From assembly GCF_030463565.1 (NCBI RefSeq), contig NC_134651.1, positions 10,986,734-11,050,733 of the forward strand: a stretch of DNA of 64,000 bases. Direction: 5' to 3'. A model generated the notes under the pieces. It was not told the DNA's origin and did no database searches. It saw nothing but the letters and a program-made list of their open reading frames with translations. This DNA is from Pelecanus crispus (lineage: Eukaryota; Chordata; Aves; Pelecaniformes; Pelecanidae). The first letter of the stretch is position 1, and every line of letters starts with the position of its first letter. The translations under genes were made by a program, and so were the position numbers. Below are positions 33,301 through 46,656 of the stretch, one piece after another.

Positions 33301-36300
33301 CAAGATGATTTGTTAGGGTGTTGTTAGCAAGAAGTGATGTTTTTCAATTCATCGTTCCCAAAGGATCCTGCCTAAACAAAAGCGTGCTTCCGCAGATGTA
33401 GGAGTGGATAGGAAAGATTCTGGAAAACCTCCAGGGGAGAGAGAAAGTCCAAATTCCAGCAGTCCCATGCTTGTTATTTAAGTACAGTCACAGGGTTTCA
33501 TTAATGCTAACTTACACTTTTTTTGTCATTCCACTGACTTTATAATCTAAACAAACTAAACAATAATAATTTATAAGATGCAGTGGGTTTAATGCACTGG
33601 GAAAGCTTGCTTTGTATTTCTTTAGTATCTCAGTGCAATTTGAAATCCACATTTTGATGACTTTAGTACATTAGGCTGCTAGGCTTGCTTTGTCATCCTT
33701 TTTTAAGGTTATTTTACAACTTTGTTATGTATTTTAATTGTCCCACATGCTCGGTCTATTCAAGATATTCAGACTTGCGCAGAGGATATAGGGTGGGTAG
33801 GACCTTTTGCTGACCAGCTGACTCACTTGTCTGAAATGTATGCATGGTGGTTTGTGGCTTGTGCTCCCTAATTGCTTTGAGCACAAGTCTCCAAGGAGTG
33901 TTCCTGCTTCAGTTTTGCATAGTTTTGCTTAGCCTGAGTTCTCTCACTCCCAGTAAGTTGTTTTGTTTGGTTTTTTTTCCTTGATGATATTAATTTGTTA
34001 AACTATTTAAGACTAATTTGCTTGGTTTTTTTAAAGAAATGGCAAAGTGGTGTGAATTCCATATTTCAGGTTATTCATCCATTGATCCATTTCCTCTTAG
34101 AGTTTGGAGCTTAAATTCAGACTTGTAGTGACCTTAGTGCCTTCAGAGGTCCCCGAGTTACCCGTTACATATTTCTTATTCTGAAATAATGAAGTTCTCC
34201 ATTAATTTTTTAGAAAGATGGATTCTCTTTTATACAGTGTGAAAGTTCTTGTAACCTGCTGCTAAAAGGAAGTGGCAGAAATGTTCTGGGACCTCAGGGG
34301 AACCTGGGATTTTCAACACTGTCTTAGAGGGTCAAAAATCTAAAGAACTAAGGGAAGTTAAGTACTTCTTATTTTTATAATAGATATATCTAGTTTCATC
34401 CAGTGGCCTTTGAGCTTGTGAAAAATTTCCCTTTTACTTCAGTTAGCATTACGTTGGGCTTCTAATAAAAAATAGTGTTAATTTTAGAAAAGGAGTATTT
34501 CTTTTCTTAGAGGAATTATGTAAATTACTGTTAATTCTTTAAATAAGTATAAAGTAAGAAAACTATCATATGGGATCACTTATGGTCGTCTTGTGATTTT
34601 AGTAACCATTCTGGCACTAAGAAGAATGTTGGCATAATAAAATCCCAACCCAAATACTTGAAACAGAAATATACTTTTCTTTCTATGATTTTCTTACTCA
34701 TTCAGTCCTCTGTATGCTATAAAACTCAATAGTCATAGTTTTAGGTCTTGGATATTCTCCTTGATCGAGCAATTAGATTCTTTCTGGCAGTTTTTAAGGC
34801 TTGTAGTCAGGCCCAGGACATGGAGTCAGCTTAGCTCTGTTCTCTCTTGTGTTAAAGACTCCCAGTGTGACCACAGACATGTAATTTTAGCACTAAAATT
34901 GAACAGATGATATTTATTAGAGACTTGCCATTGACTTTTATTGGAATGAGAGCTCTTGGTGCACTTAAGTTTTCTCCTCTGTAAAGTGGGGATGATAGTG
35001 TTTGCCTCGGAAGTTACGCGTGGGCAAATGTTTGAAAAATGTGGAGATCAGTAATGGTAGGAGGCTTAGAAATCTTTGACAGAAGTTACATGCATACTTT
35101 CAGGGTAGAGTTTGTTCTTTCTATTACAAAAGTAATGAAAGCTAGAGAGATTAAGCAGGTGGCAGCTGCTGATAACATCCTGACAGAGTGCTGTGGTTAC
35201 ACTTCTTTTTTAAGTCAATGGGAAGACTTCTGCACTACCATGAAATAGTGCATATCATAGATTTCTGTGAGACAGTCTGCAAAGAACATTTTTTTCCAGT
35301 TCTGAGAGAAAGGTAAATATGAGCCTATGCGTTCTTTTGAAGAAAGCATTTTTCCTTCTGATATTGGTTAAGCATCTCTAAGTTATTTATTCTCATGGTT
35401 ATTCAATATGGAATCCATTGACGATGCTTGAGGTTTTTAATTGCTAAGCTGATTTCAGTTGTTTCATTTTTGGAACAGCTGCTACAGGCAGACCTCTACT
35501 CTGTATTTAATTTTAAGTACCTTTCCTCATTGATAAAAAGGTTGAGTGTTATGTTCTTAGGAGGAGGAACTAACACACGTGAACCAAGCCAAGATGAAAA
35601 CACCAAAAAGGCCAAGCAGTTCTTCGATTTTACAGGGGGATATTCACAGGACCAGAGTTTGTGGGGAAAAAAATAATAATCTCTAATGTATGTTGTGGAT
35701 ATGCTTACCTTGATAGGTGCCCTATTTCCTGACTGATGAGACCTGATCGTATGACTCTGTCCTTCCCCATCCTAATTGCACTTTTAGACATCAGAGCAAG
35801 CCCACTGTGCTTTTCAGAGTTTGTGTGCAGTGCTGTGAGTTATGAGGGCCCATCTCAGACTAGTGACAACAAAATGGCTAGGTTTTATCAACTGATATGG
35901 CACTGCACAGAAAGCTTTGGTATGAGTGTCTTACAGGCCTTTATTGTCAGAATATTCAAAACATGTACATCCTTAAACAGCAAGAGTAAGATATGATAGA
36001 AAATTACTTCATTGTTGTTTAACAGAAGCTCCTTCTGTCCATATCCAGTCTTCCGTGTTCACTGAAGTCTCTTCCTCCTTCTCTAGCAGAGCATTTGAAC
36101 CTCCAAAACAGTATTTTGCAGTTTATAGAGCTTGTTACAACATGTAAATGTTAATAATAAATACTTTGTCATTCATAAAATGACCTATGTAGTCAGAAAT
36201 ATTGCCTCAAGGTAAATCTTCATTTCTACAAACTGAAAGTTTCCTACTGAGCTTTACTTTTTGTAAGAAAACTGAGTCTATTCAGTTCTGCAGGTAAGTA

Positions 36301-38920
36301 TAGCTCAGATTCCCTGAGTTTTGTTTCTGTCACTGAGACTGGCTTAATATGAAATTATAGGTAAGTAGTTTCAGCTTTGTGCCCTTGTTTCACCTGCCTG
36401 TAAAATGGAAATTATAATCTCCTGTCTTTGAAGGATCTCTTAGATTGTAAACTGTTTAAGGCTGGGACTGGTTGCTTTATGTGCTATGCTTCAGCCTGCA
36501 AAGCAGTCAGTTCTGGGTGGGAAGCTGGGGTTCTACCTGGGTAGAAGTTCAAAAAATTAATCAAGAAAAACATTGTGACTTGTTTAATAATTTTGTTTGA
36601 TTGATTGTTTTGTTAATCCTTCTGAGGTTTTTTGGATGAAAAATGTAAATATTACAAGCCTTTTCTCTTTAACAGTGTTACAGATGCATGCTATTGTCAT
36701 GGCTGGGTCTGAAATGTGTGCCCATGAAGCTGAAGCTCCCAAATGGGCTGCTAAGAAACTGTCTTGTAACTGTTCTGCTCTGTTGTCTGTGGTTTCTTTT
36801 TGGTGTTATGAAGCCTCTGTAGGCCAGTCCTTAATCCCAATTGTTTGTGCTTTAATCCATCCCAGAATGCTATTATATTTTTTTTATATGCTAATTGATT
36901 ACTGCCAGATGAGACAAAAATGAACATATGAGGTGCTGGAGAGTTTTTTTCCTCTCAGGTTGCACCCAGGAACAGCTGCCCACGTTTTCCCGGGGTCCAC
37001 TGACGCAAGCAAGCATGGACATCCACTGATGCAAGCACAGACAGGATGCAGGTGGTTGCATTATTTTAGCCAGGAGTAACTGTGGCGTTGCTTGTGCTAA
37101 TCCAGGGCATGCACTTCAACACATCATGTCACTGCAATTGTCAGTGGCCAGAAATGTTTGGTCTTTACACAGCAGGAGAGAAAAATGAGAGTTCCTGCTG
37201 AATTACAGACATGTATTGATTCATTTATTTCATGCATGTATTGAAAGAGATTAGATTATAATTTACTGGCAATTTTTTTGCAATAAATAAATAAAGAAAA
37301 TATATGTGCCTCTATTCAAAGTAGTTTTGTACTAGGTACTGTAAGTTAATTTAAGAGCTTCTGGTCATAATCGTTTCTGAGTCTTAAGGAGTTGTTTATT
37401 TGCTATCTTATTCAACATTTATTTGTAGCTCATTCTCCTGATTAATTTAAAAGTAGCAAAGTCAGGAAAATCCTAGTTTCTAAGTAGTCTCATACTATAG
37501 TATTCGATAACCACCCAGTTACTGGTATTTTTTCTTTGCTTGCTCTTTTGTCCTCTGTAGCTTGTGTTACCATTTCTAAATATATTCTGATATACACTTT
37601 TCCATAGGTTACGAGACTACAAGATCTTGCATGACATTGTTCCTTTTATTTCAGCAGGAATCTAACAAACCACTGATTTCATTTATGTGTTAATAATGAA
37701 TAAAGACTCAGTCAAACAATGAAGAGATACTTAGTGTTTCCGCACTTCATTTGGATGTGATATTCTGTATATCTTAAGCTCAGAGTTTTCTTTTTTTTCA
37801 CAGTTGTGCCCAAGAAAGCTGAGTTATCACAAAGATGATTTTACGGTTTATTACACAAAAGGATTTTCTTTACTATTATTCATTTGCATTGCTAACATTC
37901 AGCTGTTCTGGGAATACAATGTTATACCCCTGGGAGCACATTTTTTCCTGAAATTGCATCGGAATTGTGTTTGTTAATTTACATCACATCAGAATTGTCT
38001 TTGCTAATTTACTGGGCAAACAAGCTGTGTATCTTCATGCAGAGGGAAAGAGAAAGTGAGAACCATAAAGGGCTGCTGCCTCAGAGCTGCTGTTGCCATA
38101 GAGCTGCTAACGAGGAAAAAAACTGCAGCATGGATTTCTTCTGCTGTTGAAGGTAAGATGAGGGCACAGCGAAGGCTGTAGGAGGGGGAGGGGAGGCAGA
38201 GGGAGGGAGAAGAGGAAGAAAGTCTGCGTCCTTGCTGCCTAAAAAAGGAAATTCAGTTTCAGTGTTTGTGAGCAGAACTGCTGGTGCAGAAGAACAAAGC
38301 TATCTCAGTTGTTTAGGGTAGCAAGAGTGATGAGCAAGCAAGCGCACTCCCATGCTTTCAGGAGGAAATACTGCAAAGAAAGGAGGGAGAAGAAGAGTGA
38401 CTTTATTGTTTAGAAAATACTCACTACTGCTTCAAGATAACTGCTTTTTGATACTACTTTAGCATTAATATTTTTCCCCTGGGTAAAGACAGCTGTGAAA
38501 AAACTCAGTAGGTAGAGAAGCAAGAAGAAAAAGTGGTGCTAAAAAAATTCAGCATAATCTTGAGCTGATAAATTCTGTCTGTATGTATTAAAATGTGTCA
38601 GTTGTTACATTCAGCTGTGCAGTGCTGTGAAACCTTTCAAAATACAAGTGAAATTATGTTTTTTTGTGGTAAGATTGGTATGATAAATTGATCTGTTATC
38701 AACCTTCTATCAATGACCTTTCAGCTTCTTTTATCTAAGTGGATGTCTTTTGAATGAAAATGTATAATAAATAAAATAAGTATTAGATACTCAAGAATAC
38801 TGACTACAGAACTGACATCAGACATGCCTTCTACGGAGCCTCTTTAGTGGGGTGACCTTTGTAGACTAAGGCTCCTCATGATCACCGCACAATTATCTTC
38901 AAAACATCCAAACACTGCTG
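30361..38920. other. Intergenic DNA between EIF4A2 promoter and repeat complex
   Basis: About 8.5 kb of AT-rich sequence with no exon recognised on either strand; open frames are below about 110 aa and not protein-like. A small A/C-rich simple repeat lies near 31721-31755. Two stretches (about 34970-35000 and 36390-36460) resemble the tails of ancient amniote SINE/LINE elements ('ctgtaaaatgg' type) but are too decayed to name. A small duplication around 'atccactgatgcaagca' lies at 37000-37040. Purine-rich sequence occurs at 38160-38225. Confidence 0.6.
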
Positions 38921-38939
38921 CTGCTCCTCCTACATCTGC

Positions 38940-41900
38940 CTAGCATTTCCCCCACCAGCCCCCGCCTGCCGGGTGCATTTCCCCTGCTGGCATCTGCAGG
39001 CCGGCAGCATTTCCCCTGGAGGCCCCTCCCTGCCGGCAGCATTTCCCCTGTCCGCCATGGTCTGCCGGCAGCATTTCCCCAGCCAGCGCCTGCGTGCCGG
39101 CAGCATTTCCCCTGCCTGCCTGTGACATTTCCCCCACGGGCCCCTGCCTGCTGGCGGCATTTCCCCCACCTGCTGGCGGCATCACCCCTGCCGGCACCTG
39201 CCTGCTGGCGACATTTCCCCTGCCTGTCGGTGGCATTTCTGCTGCCAGCCCCTGCCTGTCGGTGGCATTTTCCCTGCCTGACTGTGACATTTCACCCATT
39301 GGCCCAATCTGCTGGTGACATTTCCCCCACGGACCCTGCCTGATGGTGGTGTTTCCTCCACTGGCCCCAGCCTGCCAGCAGCATTTTTCCTGTCAGCCCC
39401 TGCCTGCCAGAGGCATTTCCCCTGCCAGTGCCTGCCTGCTGGAGGCATTTTCCCTAACAGCCCCTGCCTTCCAGTGGCATTTCACCTCCTGACACCTGCC
39501 TGCTGGCAGCATTTCCCCAGTCAGATCCTGCCTGCCGGTGGCATTTCTCCTGCCGGTGGCATTTCTCCTGCCGGTGGCATTTCTACTGCTGGTGCTTGCC
39601 TGCCCACGGCATTTCCTTTGCCAGCACTTGCCTGCTGGCAGCATTTCCCCTGCTGGCAGCATTTTCCCAACCAGCCCCTTGCTGCTGGCAGCATTTCCTA
39701 TGCCGGCACCTGCCTGCCGGTGACATTTCCTCTGCCGATCCCTGCCGCCACTTGCCTTCTAGCAGCATTTCCTTTGCCGGTGCTTGCCTGCTGTCGGCAT
39801 TTGCCCTGCTGGCTGCTGCCTGCCAGCGGCATTTCCCCAGTTAAGCCCAGCCTGTGAGCAGCATTTGCCCTGCCGGCGCCTTCCTGCCAGGGCCAATTCC
39901 CCTGCCCACCCCTGCCTACCGGAGGAAGTTCCCCTGCTGGCCCCTACCTGCAGGTGGCATTTCCCCTCCTTGCCCCTGCCTGCTGGAAACATTTCCCCTG
40001 CTGATCCCTGATTGTGCCTGCCTGTAGGTGGCATTTCCCCCGCTCCCCAACACCTGCCTGCCAGCGGCATTTCCCCGGTTGGACCCTACCTGTGTCATCA
40101 ATTCCCCTCCCAGCCCCTGCCTGCAAGTGGCATTTCCCCTGGAGCCCCCTGCCTGCCAGCAGCATTTCCCCTGTTGGTGTATGTCTGCCAGCAACATTTC
40201 CCCAGCCAACCCCTGCCCGCCAGAGGCATTTTCCTTGCAGTGCCTGCCTCTCCGTAGCATTTCCCCTGCTGGCGCCTTCCTGCCAGTGCCAATTACCCTG
40301 CCCACCCCTGCCTGCTGGTGGCATTTCTGCTGCCAGTCCCTACCTGCCAGCATCATTTCCCCTCCAGACCCCTGTCTGCCAGTGGCATTTTCCCTGCCAA
40401 AGCCTGCCTGACAGTGCCATTTCCCTAGCTGAACCCTGCCTGGTGGCAGCATTTCCCCAGCCAACCCCTGCCTGCTGGTGGCATTTGCCCTGCCGGCACC
40501 TTCCTGCTGGTGTCAGTTCCCTTGGTGGCCCCTGCCTTATGGCAGCACTTCCCGTACCGGTTGTCACTCCCTGATGGCAGCCTTTCCCCTGCTGGTGGCA
40601 TTTCTCCTGCTGGTGCCATTTGCCCTGCCAGCCCCTGCTTTCCACTGACAGCCTCTGCCAATGCCTGACTTCCAGTGGCATTTCCCCTACCAGCCCCTGC
40701 CTGCCAGTGCCATTTCCCCTGCCGGTGCCTTTCTGTTGGCAGCATTTCCCCTTATGGTGCCTTCCTGCCAGAGCCAAATCCTCTGCTCACCCCTGCCTGA
40801 TGGTGGCATTTCCCCTGCCAGCACATGCCTATTGGTGACATTTCCCCTTCCGGCGCATGCCTGCTGGCAGCATTTCCCGTGCCGGTGTCAATTCTCTTGC
40901 CCACCCCTGCCTGCCACAGGCATTTCCCCAGCCACACTCTGACTGCATCGGCAATTCCCCTGCCAGCCCCTGCCTGCCAGCAGTGTTTCCCCTGCCGGCA
41001 CCTGCATGCCGGCAGGATTTCCCTCGCCGATCTCTGCCAGCGCATACCTGCCGGTGGCATTTCCCCATTCGGACCCTGTCTGCGTCATCAATTCCCCTTC
41101 AGGCCCCTGCCTGCCGGTGGCGTTTCCCCTAATGGTGGCCACTGTGTGATGGCAGCACCTCCCTGCCAGCGGCATTTCTCCGCATGGCCAGCATTTCCTT
41201 TGCTGGCGCCTGCCTGCCAGCGGCATTTTCCCACCCAGCCCCTGATGCCAGCAGCATTTCCCCTGCAGGCATTACCTTCCCTGCCTGCCATTGCTATTTC
41301 CCCAGCCAACCCCTGCCTGCTGGCAACATTTTCCCTGCCAGTGCTTGCCTGTCAGCAGCATTTCCCCTGCTGGCGCCTTCCTGCCAGCATCAATTATCCT
41401 GCCCACCCCTGCCTGCTGGCGGCATTTCCACTGCCGGGCCCTGCCTGCTGGCGGCATTTGCCCTACTGGCCCCTACCTGCCAGTGGCATCTCCCCTGCAG
41501 ACCCCTCTACGCCGATGGCATTTCCCCTACAGATCCCTGCAGCGCCTGCCTGCCAACCCCATTTCCCCTGCAGCGCCTGCCTGCCAGCCCCATTTCCCCT
41601 GCTGACGCCTGCCTGACAGCGCCATTTCCGCTGGTGACCCCTGCCTGGCAGCGCCATTTCCCCAGCTAAACCCTGCCTGCGGGTGCCATTTCTCCAGCCG
41701 ACACCTGCCTGCGGGTGGCACTTCCCCTGCTGGTGCCTGCCCATTGGCATCCATGCTATTGCCTGCCCCTGCCTGCTGGTGGCCCATAGCCTTACAGCGG
41801 CATTCCCCTGCCGGCACCTGCCAGCCGGCAGCATTTCACCTGCCAGCCCCTGCCTGCCCGTGGCATTTCCCTTCCCAGCCCCTGGCAGCACGTGTCTGCC

Positions 41901-43340
41901 AGCGGCATTTCCCCTATCAGCCCCTGCCTGCCGGCGACATTTCCCCTATCAGCCCCTGCATGCTGGCGACGTTTCTCCTCCTGGCCTTTGCCTGCCAGCA
42001 GCATTTCTCATGCCGGTTCCTGTCTTCTGGCAGCATATCCCCTGATGGTGGCCCCTGCCTGACGGTGGCATTTCCCCTCCAACGGCCCCTGGGTGATGGT
42101 GGCATTTTCCCTGACAGCGACATTTCCCCTGCCTGCGACACTTCCCCTGCCCGTGGCCCCTGCATGGCAGTGGCGTCTCACCTGCCAGCGCATGCCTATC
42201 GGCGACATTTCCCCTGCCGGCGCTTGCCTGCTGGCGGCATTTCCACTGATGGCGCCTGCCTGCCGGCAGCATTTCCCCAGCTGACACCTCCCTGCCGGTG
42301 GCACTTCCCCTGCCCGTGCCTGCCTGTCGGCAGCATTTCCCCTGCTGCCGGCCCTGCCTGCAGGCGGCATCTCCCCTGCTGGCGACATTTCCCCTGTCGG
42401 TGCCCGCCTGCGGGTGGCACTTCCCATGCCGGCGCCTGCCAGAGGCAATTTCCCAGCCAGCCCCTGACTGCCAGCAGCATTTCCACTAATAGCCCCTGCA
42501 AGCCAGCGACACTTCCCACACCTGCAGCCCCCGCCTGACCAGCATTTCCCTTGTTGGCGCCTGCCTGCCGGCGGCATTTTCCCAGCCAGCCCCTTCGTGC
42601 CGGCAGAATTTCACCTGCCGCCTCCCGCCTGACAGCGGCATTTCCCCTTCGGCCCCTGCCTGCTGGTAGCACTTCTGCCGGCACCCGCCTGCCTGCTGGC
42701 GGCGTTTCCCCCGCCGGCACCTGCCCGTCGGCAGCATTTCCCTGCCGGCGACTCCCTGCCAGCACCAATTCTCCTGCCCAGCCCTGCCTGCCAGGGCTAT
42801 CTCCCCAGCTGCACCATGCCTGCATTGTCAAATTCCCCCGCCAGCGCCTGCCGACCCAGCGGCATTTCCCCTGCCGGCAATTTCCTGCTGGTGGCATTTC
42901 CCCTGCTGGCAATTTCCTGCTGGTGACATTTCCCCTGCCGGCAATTTCCTGCTGGCGGCATTTCCCCTGCTGGCAATTTCCTGCTGGTGACATTTCCCCT
43001 GCCGGCAATTTCCTGCTGGTGACATTTCCCCTGCCGGCAATTTCCTGCTGGCGGCATTTCCCCTGTCAGCCCCCGCCTGCCAGAGCCATTTCCCCTGCCT
43101 GCCCTTGCCTGCAGGTGCCACCTTCCCTGCCTGTCCCTGCCTGCTGGCAGCATTTCCCATGCGGACCCCTGCTTCCTAGCGGCATTTCCCCTGCCGCACC
43201 TGCCTGCCAGCGCCATTTCCCCTGCCGGCGCCTGCCTTCGGGCATCAGCTCCTCAGCTGGACCCCGCCTGCTGTGGCGTTTCCCCTGCCTGCCCTTGCCT
43301 GCTGGCGCCATTTCCCCGCGGGTGCCTGCCTGTCTTTCCT
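38940..43340 (+). repeat. 32-bp GC-rich minisatellite array (~4.4 kb, ~135 copies)
   Basis: Tandem repeat of a 32-bp unit built from two similar 16-bp halves, roughly GCATTTCCCCTGCCGG and CGCCTGCCTGCTGGCG. Spacing between successive 'gcatttcccc' blocks is mostly 32 bases, with occasional half-unit losses and insertions. Copies differ mainly by C/T and G/A changes in the GCCGGC part, many at CpG. The unit almost never contains a stop and its length is not a multiple of three, so all frames on both strands stay open for long stretches (up to about 300 codons). These give peptides of period 32 and are not genes. The minus-strand unit is rich in GCAGGGG, resembling the core of hypervariable minisatellites. 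Confidence 0.95.
42872..43060 (+). repeat. Homogenised sub-array inside the 32-bp minisatellite
   Basis: Six consecutive 32-bp units are nearly identical and carry a variant second half, GGCAATTTCCTGCTGG, found only here. They differ at a few positions (ggtgg, ggtga or ggcgg before CATTTCCCC) in a pattern suggesting blocks were copied together. Units outside this stretch are much more divergent, so this block is probably the most recent expansion. Confidence 0.85.
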
Positions 43341-43344
43341 TAGT

Positions 43345-46300
43345 GCCCTTGCTTTTCAAATTTTCTTTCTACATCTCTGTTTTAGTTTGCTGTCCCTATT
43401 TTTTAATTTTCCCCTTTATTTCCCTAATGCCCTTGCTTTTAAAATGTTCTTCCTAGGTCTGCTTTTTTACCATCAATGTCTTCATTTTTAATTATTTCTT
43501 CTCTTTTCTTTGTGCCCTTGCTTTCCAGTCTTTCTTTCTACATCTCTGATTTAGGTTGCCATCACTTGGTTTCATTTTTTCCATTTATTTCCTTAATCCC
43601 TGTCGCTTTTTAATTTTCTACATTTATCCCATTCGCTGTCTTTATTTCATTGTCTTTCCTTTTAATTATTTCTTGCCTTTCCTTAGTCCCCTCGCTTTCA
43701 AAATTTTCTTCCTACTTCTGTTTTATTTTGCTGTCCCTATTTCTTAATTTTTCTTTTATTTCCCTAATACCCATCACTTTTTAATTGTTCTTTCTATGCC
43801 TATTTTTATTCCCTTCTCTGTCTTTTTTTAATTATTTCTTCTCTTTCCTCAGTGCCCTCACTTTTAAATTTTCTTTGTGCGTCTGTTTTAGTTCACCATT
43901 GGTATTTATTAATTTTTTCCTTATTTCTTTAATCACCATTGCTTTTAATATTTTCTGTCTACTTTTATCCTGTTAATTTATTCCCATTATCCTGTCCTTG
44001 TTTAATTATTTCTTGTCTTTACTAAATGCTGTCACTTTTAAAAGTTTCTATCTTCACTATCACTACTTTTTAGTGCTTTCCTCTCTTAATCCTTTGGCTT
44101 GTAAAATTTTCTACTTTTTTCTCATTCACTGTCCTTAATTTTTAATTATTTTTTCTTGTTTTTCCTTAGCACCATTACTTTTTGTATTTTCTTTCTACAT
44201 CTCCGTTTTAGTTCGCTGTCGCTATTTATTAACTTTTTCCTTACTTCCTTAATCCTATTTGCTTCTAAAATTTTCTGTCTGCTTTTATTCCATTTCTTGT
44301 CTTTTTTAATTAGTTCTTGTCTTTATTAGTGCGTTTGCTTTTTAAATTTTCTTTTCTACATCTCTGTTTTAGTTCACTGTCCCTGTTTTTTATATTTTTC
44401 TCTTTATTTCTGCAATCCCAGTCACTTTTTAAATGTTCTGCTTTTATCCTGTTCCCTGTCTATATTATGCTCTCTTTTCTTGTAGTTATTTCTTGTCTTT
44501 CCTTAGTGCCCTTGCTTTTTAAATTTTCTTTCTACATCTCTGTTTTACTTTGCTGTCCCTACTTTTTAATTTTTCTCTTTCTTTCCCTAATTCCCCTTGC
44601 TTTTTAAATTTTTTTCTATGCCTACTTTTATCTCATTCACTGTCTTTATTTTTTAATTATTTCTTGTCTTTTCCTAGTGCCGTCACTTTTTAAACCTTCT
44701 ATGTCTGCATTTTTTTTTTTTTGCTGTTGATATTTTTTAGTTCTTTCCTCTCTTAATCATTTGGCTTTTAAAATTTTCTCCTATTATTTCATTTTCTGTT
44801 GTTATTTTTTAACTATTTTTTCTTGTTTTTCCTTAGTGCCATAGCTTTTAAAATTTTCTATGTCTCCGTTCTAGTTTGCCATTCCTTTTTTTTTTTTCCT
44901 TATTTCCTTAATCCTATTTGCTTCTAAATTTTTCTGTCTACTTTTATTCCATTTTCTGTCTTTTTTAAAATTATTTCTTGTTTTTCCTTAGTGCCCTCGC
45001 TTTTTAAATTTTCTTTCTATATGTGTTTTAGTTTGCTGTCCCTATTTTTAATTTTTTCCATTTATTTCCCTAATCCCCACTGCTTTTTATATTTTCTACT
45101 TTTATCCCATTCCCTATCTTTAATTTGCTCTCTTTTCTTTTAAGTATTTCTTGTCTTTCCTCAGTGCCATCACATTTTAAATTTTCTTTCCACATTTACT
45201 TTCGTTCGCTGTCCCTATTTTTTAATTTTTCTGTTTCCCTATTGTCTATCACTTTTAAAATGTTCTTTCTACACCTACTTTTTTCCCATTCCATCTTTTA
45301 AAAATTATTCCTTGTTTTTCCTTAGTGCTGTCACTTTTTAGATTTTCTTTCTATGTCTGTTTTAGTTTGCTGTTGCTATTTTTTCATTTTTTCCTTAATT
45401 CCTCAATCTTTCTTTCTTTCTACCTTTATCCCATTTGCTGCTTTAATTTCTTCATTATTTCTTGTCTTTCCTTAGTGTTCTCACTTTAAAAATTTTCTTT
45501 CTGTCTGCATTTTCATTTTCTACCAATATTGTTTAATTCTTTCCTTTCTTAATCCCTTGGCTTTTAAAATGTTGCTTCTATGTCTGCTTTTATCTAGTTT
45601 GCTGTCTCTATCTTTAGTTCTTTCCTCTCTGCCCTGTACCTCATCACTTTTAAAATCTTTCTTCTATGCCTACTTTTGTCAGGCTCCCTATCCCTATTTT
45701 TTTTTGCTTCCTGCCTGTCATGTACCCCATTGCTTTAAAAATTTACTCTGTATGTCTCCGTTTATTTAGTTTGTTGTCCCTATTCTTTAATTTTTTTCTT
45801 TACTTCTCCTAGTCCTTATCACTTTAAAAATGTTCTATGTCTACTTTTATCCCATTTGATGTCTTTAGTTTTGAATTATTTCTTGTCCTTCCTTAGTGCT
45901 GCCTTTTAAAAAAATCTATTTCTACGTCTCCGTTCTAGTTGGCTGTCCTTATTTTTTAATCTTTTCCTCTCTTAATGCTTTGACTTTTAAAATTCTGTTT
46001 CTATGTCTACTTTTATTTACTTTGGTGTCTCTATTTTAATTTTTTTCCTGTCTGTCCTGTACTTAATTGCTTTTAAAATTTGCTTTCCATGATCACTTTT
46101 ATCAACAGGCCTGTCCTTATTTTTTAATTCTTTCCTGTCTGTCATTTAACATGTTGCTTTTAAATCTTCTTTCTATGTCTGCTTTTCTCCAGTCCACTGT
46201 CTTTATTTTTTATTATTCTTTGCATTTCCTTAGTGCCCTTGCTTTTTAAATTATCTATGTTTTTGTTTACTTAGTTTGCTTTCCCTACTTTAATTCTTTC

Positions 46301-46655
46301 CTCCCTTAATCCTTTGGATTTTTGAATTTTCTTTCTATGTCTATTTTTATCAAGCTCCCTATCACTATATTTTATTTTTTGTCCTCATTTTTCAATTTTT
46401 TTCCTTTATTTTCTTAATCCTTTTTTAAAATGACCTTTTTTTGTCTACTTTTATCCCATTCACTGTCTTTATTTTTTTAATTGTTTCTTGTCTTTCCTTA
46501 GTGCCGTCGCTTTTTAAATTTTCTTTCTATGTCTACTTTTACCCAGTTCCTGTTTCTATTTCTTAATTCTTTCCTGTCTGTCAAGAACCACATTGCTTTT
46601 TAAATCTTTCTATGTCTACTTTTGTCTAGTTAACTGTCCCTGTTTTGTTTTTTTA
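43345..46655 (+). repeat. Degenerate 80-bp pyrimidine-rich satellite, left arm part 1
   Basis: Starts directly where the 32-bp minisatellite ends. The unit is about 80 bp: roughly CCCTTGCTTTTAAAATTTTC, then TTTCTATGTCTACTTTTATC, then CAGTTTGCTGTCCCTATTTT, then TTAATTTTTTCCTTTCTTAAT. The strand is overwhelmingly T and C. Copies are diverged with many small indels, but the landmarks 'cttttaaattttctttcta', 'tgtctacttttatc' and 'ctgtccctattttttaatt' recur along the whole stretch. No gene is supported; the open frames are Leu/Phe/Ser-rich artefacts. Confidence 0.9.
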
Positions 46656-46656
46656 T

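Noticed and set aside
38940-43340. CRISPR-like array
   Set aside because: Repeats are contiguous with no unique spacers, in a vertebrate genome; it is a minisatellite.
38930-43456. Many overlapping open frames of 60-301 codons on both strands
   Set aside because: They are the translation of a stop-free 32-bp tandem repeat; all frames are open and the peptides simply repeat with the DNA.
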